Origin: Patescibacteria group bacterium
Lineage (GTDB): Bacteria > Patescibacteriota > Microgenomatia > JAADGY01
Direction: 5' to 3'
DNA length: 37,112 nt
Assembly (NCBI GenBank): GCA_024277325.1
Contig: JAJRVN010000035.1
Span: 1 to 37,112, forward strand
Shown: positions 24,539-31,124 of the stretch, in pieces
Layout of the letters: every line of letters begins with the position of its first letter
Numbering within the stretch: position 1 is the first letter of the stretch
The notes under the pieces: model-generated
The model's input: only the letters and a program-made list of their open reading frames with translations
Database searches by the model: none
What the model was told of the DNA's origin: nothing
Made by a program: the position numbers and the translations under genes

Positions 24539-24612
24539 TTCATTGCTGTTTAAATTTTCCACCTTAAGAGATGGATAGGTTATTGGGATTATGCTAAACT
24601 TAAAGCAGACAG

Positions 24613-26064
24613 ATGGTTGACCGTGATTTTTATCAGCTTTATAAGCAAGTTTACAAAGACAAAAATCTATTTCAAGTTAATCGCAAGCTACCTACCAACC
24701 CCTTAAGCCAAAGACGGCCAAACTCAGTCATCGTCGCCGGCGGTGCTTTGGGGGACGAGGGCAAGGGTCGAGTCACCGATGAGCTAAGCCATTATTTTTT
24801 AAACAAACTTGGTAAGGTATTTCATTATCGGGATAATGGCGGCGCCAATGCCGGCCACACCGTGGTTGTCAAAAGCAAAAAAATAGTTCTTCACCAGTTG
24901 GCATCGGGCATTATCCAGTCGGGTTGCAGCGTTATTTTAAGCCGGGGTATGGTTTTGCACCCGGAGGATTTGGTCGCCGAGATAAACCAAGTTAAGAAAG
25001 CTTTTGCCGGCCAACTGCCGGCTAAGCTGATTATAGACGAGATGGCGGTTTTGTCTTTGGATACGCATCGAGCTTTTGAGACCGCCATTAAAAAGCAAAC
25101 GACCCAAGTGGACTCAACCAGCCGAGGCATATCTCCGGCTTATGCTGATATTATTTACCGTCACCCGCTACGCATGCGAGATCTGGTCGGCAAAAATTTT
25201 AAAGCCAAGTTTCACCATCACTATCGATTTTATCGAGATTTGATAAGAGGTCTAGGCCAAAATTTGGCCCAAATTGAGGTCGTTAGGCTTCAAGGCGGTA
25301 AGTTGACCGTCGGCAATGAGGATCTGTTTATCGCCCGGTTGACTAAAGCCAGGCAACAATTGCTTGATTTTATCAAGCCTACCCATAATTTGATTGATAA
25401 GGCTTGGCAATCGCAAGCCGGCTTTGTCATAGAAAAAGCCCAAGCTTTGGGATTGGATAAAAACTGGGGCACTTATCCTGACGTGACCGCATCTGACTGT
25501 AGTTATGAAGGGGTTCATACCTCCAGTTACGGTATCATCGACCCTTTGGATATCTCGGTGAAAACCGCGGTGATTAAAGCCACTTATACTTCTAGTGTCG
25601 GCAAAAGGCGCATGCCGACCAGAATGGCTGCCAAGCTAGAGAATAAAATTAGGCGCGACGCCAATGAATATGGAGCCACAACCGGCCGGCCACGTGACAT
25701 ACTCTATATAGACCTGCCCATGTTAAGTTATTTGTTTAAGGTGGGTAGAGTTGAGTTTTTAACCATGACGCATCTTGATATAAGTTATAAGGATCAACCG
25801 ATTAGAGTTTGTTTAACTTACAAGCTAAACGGGCGCCGGGTAGGTTACCGGCCTGATCTGGCTTTTTTGGCTCGAGTTGAGCCCGAGTATATAGACCTGC
25901 CCAGTTGGCAAGGCGAAGAATTAGAGGGGATTAAAAAGATTAGCGACCTACCCATGTCAACCTTGCAATATATAGCCTTTATCAGCCAAGCTTTAAGCTG
26001 TCGGATGTTGATGGCCACAACCGGTTCGGAAAGATCTCAATCTTTAAGTTGGCTGCCAATTTAA
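24613..26064 (+). CDS. purA: Adenylosuccinate synthetase, divergent
   Basis: Joins IMP and aspartate with GTP to form adenylosuccinate, the first step from IMP to AMP. Motifs are recognisable but altered: VAGGALGDEGKGRVTDELS (family GDEGKGK), GGANAGHTVV (catalytic His), DSTSRGISPAYAD (family STGRGIGPAY), NWGTYPDVTASDCS (family TYPFVTSSN) and GATTGRPRDILYIDLP (family VTGRPRRCGW). The catalytic Asp of GDEGKG and the His of NAGHT are kept, while an arginine of the aspartate-binding loop is replaced by Asp (GRPRD). At 483 residues it is ~50 longer than usual, with a ~35-residue N-terminal extension before the P-loop. It is a monocistronic gene with a TATGCT and a 17-nt leader. No purB or other purine genes are nearby. 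Confidence 0.85.
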   Translation: MVDRDFYQLYKQVYKDKNLFQVNRKLPTNPLSQRRPNSVIVAGGALGDEGKGRVTDELSHYFLNKLGKVFHYRDNGGANAGHTVVVKSKKIVLHQLASGIIQSGCSVILSRGMVLHPEDLVAEINQVKKAFAGQLPAKLIIDEMAVLSLDTHRAFETAIKKQTTQVDSTSRGISPAYADIIYRHPLRMRDLVGKNFKAKFHHHYRFYRDLIRGLGQNLAQIEVVRLQGGKLTVGNEDLFIARLTKARQQLLDFIKPTHNLIDKAWQSQAGFVIEKAQALGLDKNWGTYPDVTASDCSYEGVHTSSYGIIDPLDISVKTAVIKATYTSSVGKRRMPTRMAAKLENKIRRDANEYGATTGRPRDILYIDLPMLSYLFKVGRVEFLTMTHLDISYKDQPIRVCLTYKLNGRRVGYRPDLAFLARVEPEYIDLPSWQGEELEGIKKISDLPMSTLQYIAFISQALSCRMLMATTGSERSQSLSWLPI

Positions 26065-26137
26065 CCAGGATTTTACCAACCCGGCCTGTTTCTGGCAAAA
26101 TTAAAAAAAACCAATCCTCAATAAGATAAAAGTGGTT

Positions 26138-26143
26138 TATAAT
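26138..26143 (+). promoter_or_regulatory. -10 box TATAAT, 6 nt before ATG 26150
   Basis: TATAAT-caagat-ATG. The box lies downstream of the track start (GTG 26132), so that start cannot be on this transcript; ATG 26150 is the start chosen. Confidence 0.6.
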
Positions 26144-26149
26144 CAAGAT

Positions 26150-27301
26150 ATGCGCAGGCCCAAGTTTTCTTACAGCCAGAGACTACTTAGCTTATTGTCA
26201 CTTTTTAAGAATCTAGCAATTGATTTAAGGCCAATCCCTTTTAATCGAGGATGTCGCTTAGATACTGCCTTGCTATCTTTGGCTTTAGCTATTGATGGCT
26301 TTAAAGTTGACTGCTCGGACTTGGTCAACCCTAATCGTTTTTTAAATAAGCCCAAGATTAGTCGCTTAACAACATCATACCAGCAGGTAATCGATCTTAT
26401 TTTAGCCCAAAATAGACCAAAACCAACAAGCCAAGCCAAACTACTTGATGTGGAAAAAACGATTAAGAAAATTAATCAAATACTATCAAATAATGCTAGT
26501 TATACGATGAATAATAATGGGTATAGAATATCTAAAATTGTGGTCGAGGACGAACTTAATGGGATCGTTGTCTATCAACCGCCGTCGGCCTTTCGATTGC
26601 CGTTTTTGATGTCAGATGTGTTTAAAGTTTCAATAGACAATCAAATGAACTTAGGTTTAAGAGCCGCTTTTTTGTATTATGCGATTCTTTTTTGCCGACC
26701 GTTTGGCCAAGCCAATCAAATGACGGCTTTGTTTGCTACCTGGTGGCTTTTATTGTCAGAATCAAAAAATCACAAGCTACTTGTTAACCTAGGTCGAAAC
26801 TTAACCGATATGGATTTGCAGGCATATAACGCCTTTTTTAAAACAACCCAGTCAGCCAAAGATATCTGGCGCCAAGACTTGACTTTTTGGTTTGAGTTTT
26901 TTCTTCAAGCCATGATAGTTGGATCTGGTAAACCAGACAAAACCTCGGTGCCAGCAACCGTCCAGTCAAAGGCATCGCCGCCGCAACTTATCAGCCGACG
27001 GATAAAAACCAAGCCAACCGCTACCACCAAAAGACCGACTCCGGTCAAACCAAGGTCAAAACCGACAGAAACAACTGCCTTCTTGACGGACCGCCAAATT
27101 AAATTATTGCGCCTGTTTCAAAAAACCAACATGATTAAGATGGCTTATGCCAAATTTATCTTTCCCAATTTATCCGACGACACTCTCTTAAGAGAGCTGC
27201 AACGGCTGCAAAGATATGGCATTATCATTAGAAAAGGCAGGACCAAGGGTTCATACTATGTCTTAGTTGATAAATTTAAGGATATAATCTATGAAATTTA
27301 G
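26150..27301 (+). CDS. Degenerate Fic-domain protein with C-terminal winged helix
   Basis: A 383-residue protein. Residues ~110-205 follow the Fic fold: NGYRISKIVVEDELNGIVVYQPPSAFRLPFLMSDV (family YR...V...-x-Y-x-PP-x-x-V-x-x-LM-x-x-L), then RAAFLYYAILFCRPFGQANQMTALFATWWLL, aligned to the Fic helix and HPFxDGNGRxxR loop. The catalytic His is Arg183, and GNGR has become ANQM, so AMPylation is not expected. Residues ~250-300 are a basic, Thr/Pro-rich linker. Residues ~305-375 form a winged helix (LTDRQIKLLRLFQKTNMIKMAYAKFIF ... TLLRELQRLQRYGIIIRKGRTKGSYYVL), so it probably binds DNA. The 3' end overlaps the DNA ligase by 11 bp. It may act as a regulator or accessory of the ligase; this is inference. 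Confidence 0.72.
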   Translation: MRRPKFSYSQRLLSLLSLFKNLAIDLRPIPFNRGCRLDTALLSLALAIDGFKVDCSDLVNPNRFLNKPKISRLTTSYQQVIDLILAQNRPKPTSQAKLLDVEKTIKKINQILSNNASYTMNNNGYRISKIVVEDELNGIVVYQPPSAFRLPFLMSDVFKVSIDNQMNLGLRAAFLYYAILFCRPFGQANQMTALFATWWLLLSESKNHKLLVNLGRNLTDMDLQAYNAFFKTTQSAKDIWRQDLTFWFEFFLQAMIVGSGKPDKTSVPATVQSKASPPQLISRRIKTKPTATTKRPTPVKPRSKPTETTAFLTDRQIKLLRLFQKTNMIKMAYAKFIFPNLSDDTLLRELQRLQRYGIIIRKGRTKGSYYVLVDKFKDIIYEI

Positions 27302-28022
27302 TCGTTTTGCTTTGTACTTGTCTGAGATAGAAGCTATCAGCTCTCGATTGTTGATGACTGAAAAGATCTCTGATTTGTATGCCAAGCTGAAGCCGGATGA
27401 AGCCAAGATAGCCTCTTATCTGTTCTTGGGCAAACTGGCGCCTAATTACAAAGGAGTTGAGTTTAATCTAGCCTTAAAGACGATGATAAAAATAACGGCC
27501 CAAGCTTTTTCCAAGCCGTTGGCCGAAGTCACCGCCGATTACAAGCAGATCGGCGATCTGGGCGATCTGGTTTATCAGTATCGCCTCAGCCAAAAAGGCA
27601 AACCCAGCAACTTGTCCATAACCCAAACATATCAAAAATTATGGGAAATCGCTGAGCAATCAGGCGAAGGCAGTGTCGAGAGAAAGATCTTTTTGATGGT
27701 TAAGCTATTAAGCCAAGCCGGCCCGATTGAGTCAAAATATCTAGTTAGAATCCCACTTGGCCTTATCAGATTGGGTTTTTCCGAGTTGACCTTATTGGAC
27801 GGTTTATCCTGGCTTTTGACCGGAGGCAAAACACTCAGGCCGGTTTTGGAAGCTGGCTTTAATGTGCGTTCTGACATCGGTTTGATTGTCGAGAAAGTGA
27901 TAGAAGCTTACCGGGCCGGTTTGACCACCGAACAAATAACGATGAAGGTCAGCCAGCTGAAAGCCAAGCCTGGCATACCTATTCGGCCGGCTTTAGCTTC
28001 GCGCTTAGCCAGTTTGAATTAG
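27291..28022 (+). CDS. ATP-dependent DNA ligase, N-terminal domain (gene interrupted by in-frame TAG)
   Basis: This is the DNA-binding N-terminal domain of an archaeal/eukaryote-type DNA ligase (family DNA_ligase_A_N), 243 residues. MKFSRFALYLSEIEAISSRLLMTEKISDLYAKLKPDEAKIASYLFLGKLAPNYKGVEFNLALKTMIK matches the family opening. It ends PIRPALASRLASLN followed by TAG. The same reading frame continues directly after the stop with IIDKLGCHFLEPKYDG, the linker and active site of the ligase, so one gene has been cut by a single codon. On its own this half would have no catalytic residues. It starts inside the Fic-like gene (11-bp overlap). NAD-dependent LigA, if present elsewhere, would make loss tolerable. 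Confidence 0.85.
   Translation: MKFSRFALYLSEIEAISSRLLMTEKISDLYAKLKPDEAKIASYLFLGKLAPNYKGVEFNLALKTMIKITAQAFSKPLAEVTADYKQIGDLGDLVYQYRLSQKGKPSNLSITQTYQKLWEIAEQSGEGSVERKIFLMVKLLSQAGPIESKYLVRIPLGLIRLGFSELTLLDGLSWLLTGGKTLRPVLEAGFNVRSDIGLIVEKVIEAYRAGLTTEQITMKVSQLKAKPGIPIRPALASRLASLN
28020..28022 (+). other. In-frame TAG codon splitting the DNA ligase gene
   Basis: This single TAG replaces one residue between ASLN and IIDKLG, a place where relatives have a continuous linker. There is no frameshift and no lost residue on either side. Other genes here end in TAG (for example valS, the 7TM gene and the lipoprotein gene), so TAG is not a general sense codon. Confidence 0.9.
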
Positions 28023-28049
28023 ATAATTGACAAATTAGGTTGCCATTTT

Positions 28050-29093
28050 TTGGAGCCAAAATATGACGGCTTAAGAACTCAGATACATGCTTGGCAAGAT
28101 AACTCGCCAAGCGGGGACCTTTTAAACCTGACCTCTCAAATCAAGGTTAAGATTTTTTCCCGAAACCTGGAGGATATTAGTTTGATGTTTCCTGAAATAA
28201 GCGACTCGGTTAGGCAGTTGATGGCCGCTACCGGGATTAAGGGAGTTATTTTAGATGGCGAGAGCATCGCTTATGATCCAAAAACCAAAGTCTTTTTCCC
28301 CTTCCAAGAAACCATAAAGCGCAAACGCAAACATGCTATTTCGGATACCAGCCGGCGCTTGCCGGTGAAAACTTTTGTTTTTGACATTCTCTTTTACGAT
28401 GGCAGTGACTTAATCAGCCAACCATTGAAGCTTCGCCGGCAAAAGCTTAATGATTTTTTAAACCGGCCGGCCGGCTGTTTAAAACTTACCCCCCAACACA
28501 AGGTTGAATCGGTCAAGCAGATGCTAACTTGGTTTGGAAAATACATAGATGCCAACCTGGAAGGTATCATGTCAAAAAAACCTGATTCGCCTTATCGAGC
28601 CGGTTCGCGGGACTTCAGCTGGGTTAAGTTCAAACCATCGGCCTTCAATTCCATAGAAGACACATTAGACCTTTTGGTTTTAGGCTGGTATCAAGGCAAA
28701 GGCAAACGCAATCAGTTTGGTATAGGTGCTTTTTTGGTTGGAGTCTATGATAAGGCCAACGACCGATACTTAACTGTTTCCAAGATAGGCACTGGCTTGA
28801 CCGATGATCAGTGGCGCGACCTTTACCAAAGGTGCCAAAAATTGCAAACCACAGTTAAGCCAGCCAATTATCAAGTCAGCAAGGACTTGTTTTGTGACTC
28901 TTGGCTCAAGCCGTCTTTAGTGGTCGAGATTAAGGCTGATGAGATAACCAAAAGTCCTTTACATTCATCAAGTTATGCTTTAAGGTTTCCACGCTTGGTT
29001 AAGTTTAGGGATGACAAGGATCCGATTCAAGCTACAAGCCTAACCGAGCTTAAGCAGATTTTTGCCGATAGGTACAAGCGTATAAAAGCCTAA
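28050..29093 (+). CDS. ATP-dependent DNA ligase, adenylation and OB domains (downstream half of the interrupted gene)
   Basis: The catalytic half. The open frame resumes at 28023, but the first possible start is TTG 28050, only three codons before the catalytic lysine in EPKYDGLRTQIH (motif I, family E-x-KYDG-x-R), so independent translation would give a poor N-terminus. Later motifs are intact: KIFSRNLEDIS (Ia/II region), VILDGESIAYD (III), KTFVFDILFYDG (IIIa), LEGIMSKKPDSPYRAGSRDFSWVKFK (IV-V) and LRFPRLVKFRDDKDP (VI, OB domain). Joined to the upstream half the ligase would be about 600 residues, the normal length. Either read-through of TAG yields full enzyme, or this is a fresh pseudogene or a sequence error. 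Confidence 0.85.
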   Translation: MEPKYDGLRTQIHAWQDNSPSGDLLNLTSQIKVKIFSRNLEDISLMFPEISDSVRQLMAATGIKGVILDGESIAYDPKTKVFFPFQETIKRKRKHAISDTSRRLPVKTFVFDILFYDGSDLISQPLKLRRQKLNDFLNRPAGCLKLTPQHKVESVKQMLTWFGKYIDANLEGIMSKKPDSPYRAGSRDFSWVKFKPSAFNSIEDTLDLLVLGWYQGKGKRNQFGIGAFLVGVYDKANDRYLTVSKIGTGLTDDQWRDLYQRCQKLQTTVKPANYQVSKDLFCDSWLKPSLVVEIKADEITKSPLHSSSYALRFPRLVKFRDDKDPIQATSLTELKQIFADRYKRIKA

Positions 29094-29108
29094 GACTGGC
29101 TGTTATTT

Positions 29109-29399
29109 TCAAGATTTTATTGCCTTGATTTGTTTTAGCTTCCACATGAATAGTTTAGCTTTGTTTTTGACCTTATCGGCACCTTTGACAAAATAGAGAG
29201 CGTCTTCTAAGATTGGCCGCTTAATCTGCTTAGCCAGTCTGATATACAGGCTCTTGTGTTCCCAATCATCGAGTTCTTCGGCCAACTTTAAACCGTAAAG
29301 CTGGTACTCCTTAGTAATGTAACGCTGTTTGGGAATATCAAATTTCATCAGAAGTTTTCTTAAGCTAGTTGGTTTAGTTAATCTTTTGGTCGATTTCAT
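29109..29399 (-). CDS. Small hypothetical protein
   Basis: A 96-residue, mostly helical and basic protein. The core FDIPKQRYITKEYQLYGLKLAEELDDWEHKSLYIRLAKQIKRPILEDALYFVKGADKVKNKAKLFMWKLKQIKAI resembles short proteins seen often in Microgenomates-type genomes ('RxxLExALxFVKD...NKxxLFMWKLK'). I know no function. I choose ATG 29399 (MKSTKRLTKP); the track start at 29438 extends into the upstream gene. The start overlaps or abuts the stop of the membrane protein gene, so it is the third gene of trx - membrane protein - this. Its 3' end lies 15 bp from the end of the ligase gene on the other strand. Confidence 0.7.
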   Translation of the reverse strand: MKSTKRLTKPTSLRKLLMKFDIPKQRYITKEYQLYGLKLAEELDDWEHKSLYIRLAKQIKRPILEDALYFVKGADKVKNKAKLFMWKLKQIKAIKS

Positions 29400-29986
29400 A
29401 TTGTTAGTAAAGTTAAGATCAAAATAAAGGCAATCCAAGCTAAGATAATGGCCCGGCTGGTTTTGGCAGGGTAATCCATATTAAGAAATAGATAGAAGCC
29501 GGATAGGCTGTTGTGATTTTTAAACTTATCAAGAAAACTGCTGGCCAAGCCGAAGCTGAAGCCGGCTAGCATGCCCTTGATGAAAAGTGAGGTTGAAGTA
29601 AAGCCAGCGAACAGATAAAGGCAAGCCCACATGACCAGAAAAACCAAGCTAAAAACTGGTGAGTTTAGGTGTTTTAACTTATGCTTGGCCGCAAAGCTGG
29701 CGGTTAAACTCCAAGCCAGCAATCGCCATAGACGGCGTTTGCTGACAGGGGCGACTGACCTTAATTGCTCAACCATGGGAGTGAAATAAAACTGCCACCG
29801 CCACAGCCAAAGGCCAATAAAAACCGCCAGGCTTAAAATCGCCATTTCCACACCAAAATCTTGCCAATTGAAAGATAGTGATCTCAGCTTGAAAAACCTA
29901 ACCAGCTGTAAAGCCAAGCTAACTCCGATAACTTGGCCGATGGCTCGGCTGATAGAAGGCAAGACAATTTTGTTATTATTCATCAA
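29396..29986 (-). CDS. Hypothetical multi-pass membrane protein
   Basis: A 196-residue protein with about four to five membrane helices: ~14-30, ~43-62 (EMAILSLAVFIGLWLWRW), ~108-128 (VFSLVFLVMWACLYLFAGF), ~133-150 (LFIKGMLAGFSFGLASSFL) and ~178-196 (IILAWIAFILILTLLTI). A conserved-looking segment FLDKFKNHNSLSGFYLFLNMD lies between the last two. No known family is recognised. It overlaps thioredoxin by 11 bp, so it is translationally coupled to it. A role in redox chemistry at the membrane is possible, but it has no Cys-x-x-Cys pair and only one cysteine. Confidence 0.75.
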   Translation of the reverse strand: MMNNNKIVLPSISRAIGQVIGVSLALQLVRFFKLRSLSFNWQDFGVEMAILSLAVFIGLWLWRWQFYFTPMVEQLRSVAPVSKRRLWRLLAWSLTASFAAKHKLKHLNSPVFSLVFLVMWACLYLFAGFTSTSLFIKGMLAGFSFGLASSFLDKFKNHNSLSGFYLFLNMDYPAKTSRAIILAWIAFILILTLLTI

Positions 29987-30296
29987 GAGATGATAATAAT
30001 CTCAGGTAGCCAGCTTTGCCGGCAAAACCAACCATCTGATTAACCACCTGTCCGTCTTTAAACAAAACAACGGTGGGAATGCTCATAATTTGATATTGCT
30101 GGGCGGTTACTTGGTTTTCGTCCACATTTATCTTAGCTATCTTTATTTCCGGTTTTTCTTGGGCCAGTTCTTTTAAGACCGGTTCGGCCAGTCGGCATGG
30201 GGCGCACCATGGAGCAAAAAAGTCAACTAAAACAGGCTGTTGACTGTCCAAAACTTCGGTTTTAAAATTATTGTCATCAACGTTAATTACAGGCAT
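29976..30296 (-). CDS. trxA: Thioredoxin
   Basis: A 106-residue cytoplasmic thiol-disulfide reductase. The fold is complete: INVDDNNFKTEVLDSQQPVLVDFFAPWCAPCRLAEPVLKELAQE, IAKINVDENQVTAQQYQIMSIPTVVLFKDG with cis-Pro (IPT), and a final helix. The active site is WCAPC instead of the commonest WCGPC; this variant is known in genuine thioredoxins. AAGGAGA lies 7 nt before the ATG, a clear ribosome-binding site, and TATAAT occurs on the minus strand at 30345-30340, giving a leader of about 40 nt. It could supply electrons to ribonucleotide reductase, among other targets. Confidence 0.95.
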   Translation of the reverse strand: MPVINVDDNNFKTEVLDSQQPVLVDFFAPWCAPCRLAEPVLKELAQEKPEIKIAKINVDENQVTAQQYQIMSIPTVVLFKDGQVVNQMVGFAGKAGYLRLLSSLDE

Positions 30297-30449
30297 GTGT
30301 TCTCCTTAAATCTAAGAAATTTTTTAAATCTACCTATTAATTATACACTCATTATTTATGCTTTGGGCCAACTGTTTGGCCGGCTTCATTTTAAAAAATA
30401 AAGTTAAAACCCGAAAGTGAAAACCGGTCATTTTAACTATTCAAAGAAC

Positions 30450-30478
30450 TTGACAACTGTTTATTTATGATGTTTACT
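30450..30478 (+). promoter_or_regulatory. Promoter before the small membrane protein at 30487
   Basis: A perfect TTGACA (30450-30455), 17-bp spacer and TTTACT (30473-30478) end 8 nt before ATG 30487, again close to leaderless spacing. A TATGAT at 30466-30471 is spaced too close to this -35. Confidence 0.45.
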
Positions 30479-30486
30479 GGATATAA

Positions 30487-30813
30487 ATGGTTAATAGTTA
30501 CTTAAAGTATGGGTTTATAATTTTGGGAGTTGTGATTGCTTTTGGCATAATTTACTTAACGGTTATTAATGTCCGTCGAGTTCAAGATCGCCAAGCTTTA
30601 GCCACTAAATTAAGCTGTCAGTATAATTGGTGCAAAGCTCAAATCAACAAAAATGGCAATTTATTTACAATCGAGATCAAATCACCTTTTGTTAAAAAAT
30701 ACACAGCGGTCAGCTTTAATACAAACCTTAACCAACATGTCCACAAAAATGTCCAAGTCAAGGGCGTGGTAAAAAATAAAACTTTCTACGTCGTTGACCT
30801 CAAAGATCTTTAA
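30487..30813 (+). CDS. Small membrane-anchored hypothetical protein
   Basis: A 108-residue protein. Residues ~6-27 (YLKYGFIILGVVIAFGIIYLTVIN) are a membrane helix. The rest is a small extracytoplasmic beta domain with two cysteines close together (CQYNWCK), then ITIEIKSPFVKKYTAVSFNTN and a final strand VQVKGVVKNKTFYVVDLKDL that resembles the end of an OB-like fold. I do not recognise a family. It stands alone on the plus strand; its TAA stop overlaps the TAA of the convergent mtaB gene through a shared TTAA. Confidence 0.68.
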   Translation: MVNSYLKYGFIILGVVIAFGIIYLTVINVRRVQDRQALATKLSCQYNWCKAQINKNGNLFTIEIKSPFVKKYTAVSFNTNLNQHVHKNVQVKGVVKNKTFYVVDLKDL

Positions 30814-31064
30814 GAAACGGTTATAACCTCTATTTTACCAACCTGGCTGGGATGACCGGCTTTTTCAAAATTAAGGTAATTGTGGCTTAAACCGTAAAGG
30901 TGTCCTTGGCGGTGTGATTCCCACAAAATCTCAAGTTTGCGGCCAACGAAGGCTTGGCGCCAGTATTGATTCAGGCGCCGGCCGAGATCTCTTAATTTTT
31001 TAGCTCGAAGCTTGATGATTTCTGTGGCTACCGGTTTAAGTTTTAACTTATTCGCTGCCGCCAT
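30810..31064 (-). CDS. MtaB-type methylthiotransferase, C-terminal part (downstream half of the interrupted gene)
   Basis: This fragment continues the gene at 31122-32087 in the same frame. The open frame resumes at 31121 right after an in-frame TAA and reads FVEKVKFSRLHVFPYSARP before the first ATG (31064). That matches the end of the radical-SAM domain in this family ('FSxLHVFPYSPRPGTPA'). The rest, IIKLRAKKLRDLGRRLNQYWRQAFVGRKLEILWESHRQGHLYGLSHNYLNFEK, is the TRAM-like substrate-binding domain. Together the two halves make a ~425-codon gene of normal length. Alone this part cannot be an enzyme. Confidence 0.82.
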   Translation of the reverse strand: MAAANKLKLKPVATEIIKLRAKKLRDLGRRLNQYWRQAFVGRKLEILWESHRQGHLYGLSHNYLNFEKAGHPSQVGKIEVITVS

Positions 31065-31121
31065 CGGTCTAGCAGAGTAGGGAAAGACATGGAGCCGACT
31101 GAACTTAACCTTCTCAACAAA

Positions 31122-31124
31122 TTA
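31122..31124 (-). other. In-frame TAA codon splitting the mtaB gene
   Basis: On the minus strand ACA GTC TAA TTT GTT encodes TV-stop-FV in a continuous, well-conserved frame (PGETESDFNDTV*FVEKVKFSRLH). Only one codon is affected. Confidence 0.88.

Noticed and set aside
24613-26064. Phage-type PurZ (2-aminoadenine pathway) instead of PurA
   Set aside because: The GDEGKG catalytic Asp and NAGHT His are kept and no phage or Z-genome genes are nearby, so PurA is the simpler call, though the changes are noted.
28050-28052. TTG 28050 as a true start making a separate short DNA ligase
   Set aside because: It would place the catalytic Lys at residue 4 and discard IIDKLGCHF, which continues the family linker from the upstream half.
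28020-31124. A genome-wide alternative code reading TAG, TAA or TGA as sense
   Set aside because: valS, the 7TM gene, the lipoprotein gene and others end in TAG at natural protein ends; most genes end in TAA; the VirD4-like and adenosyltransferase genes end in TGA.
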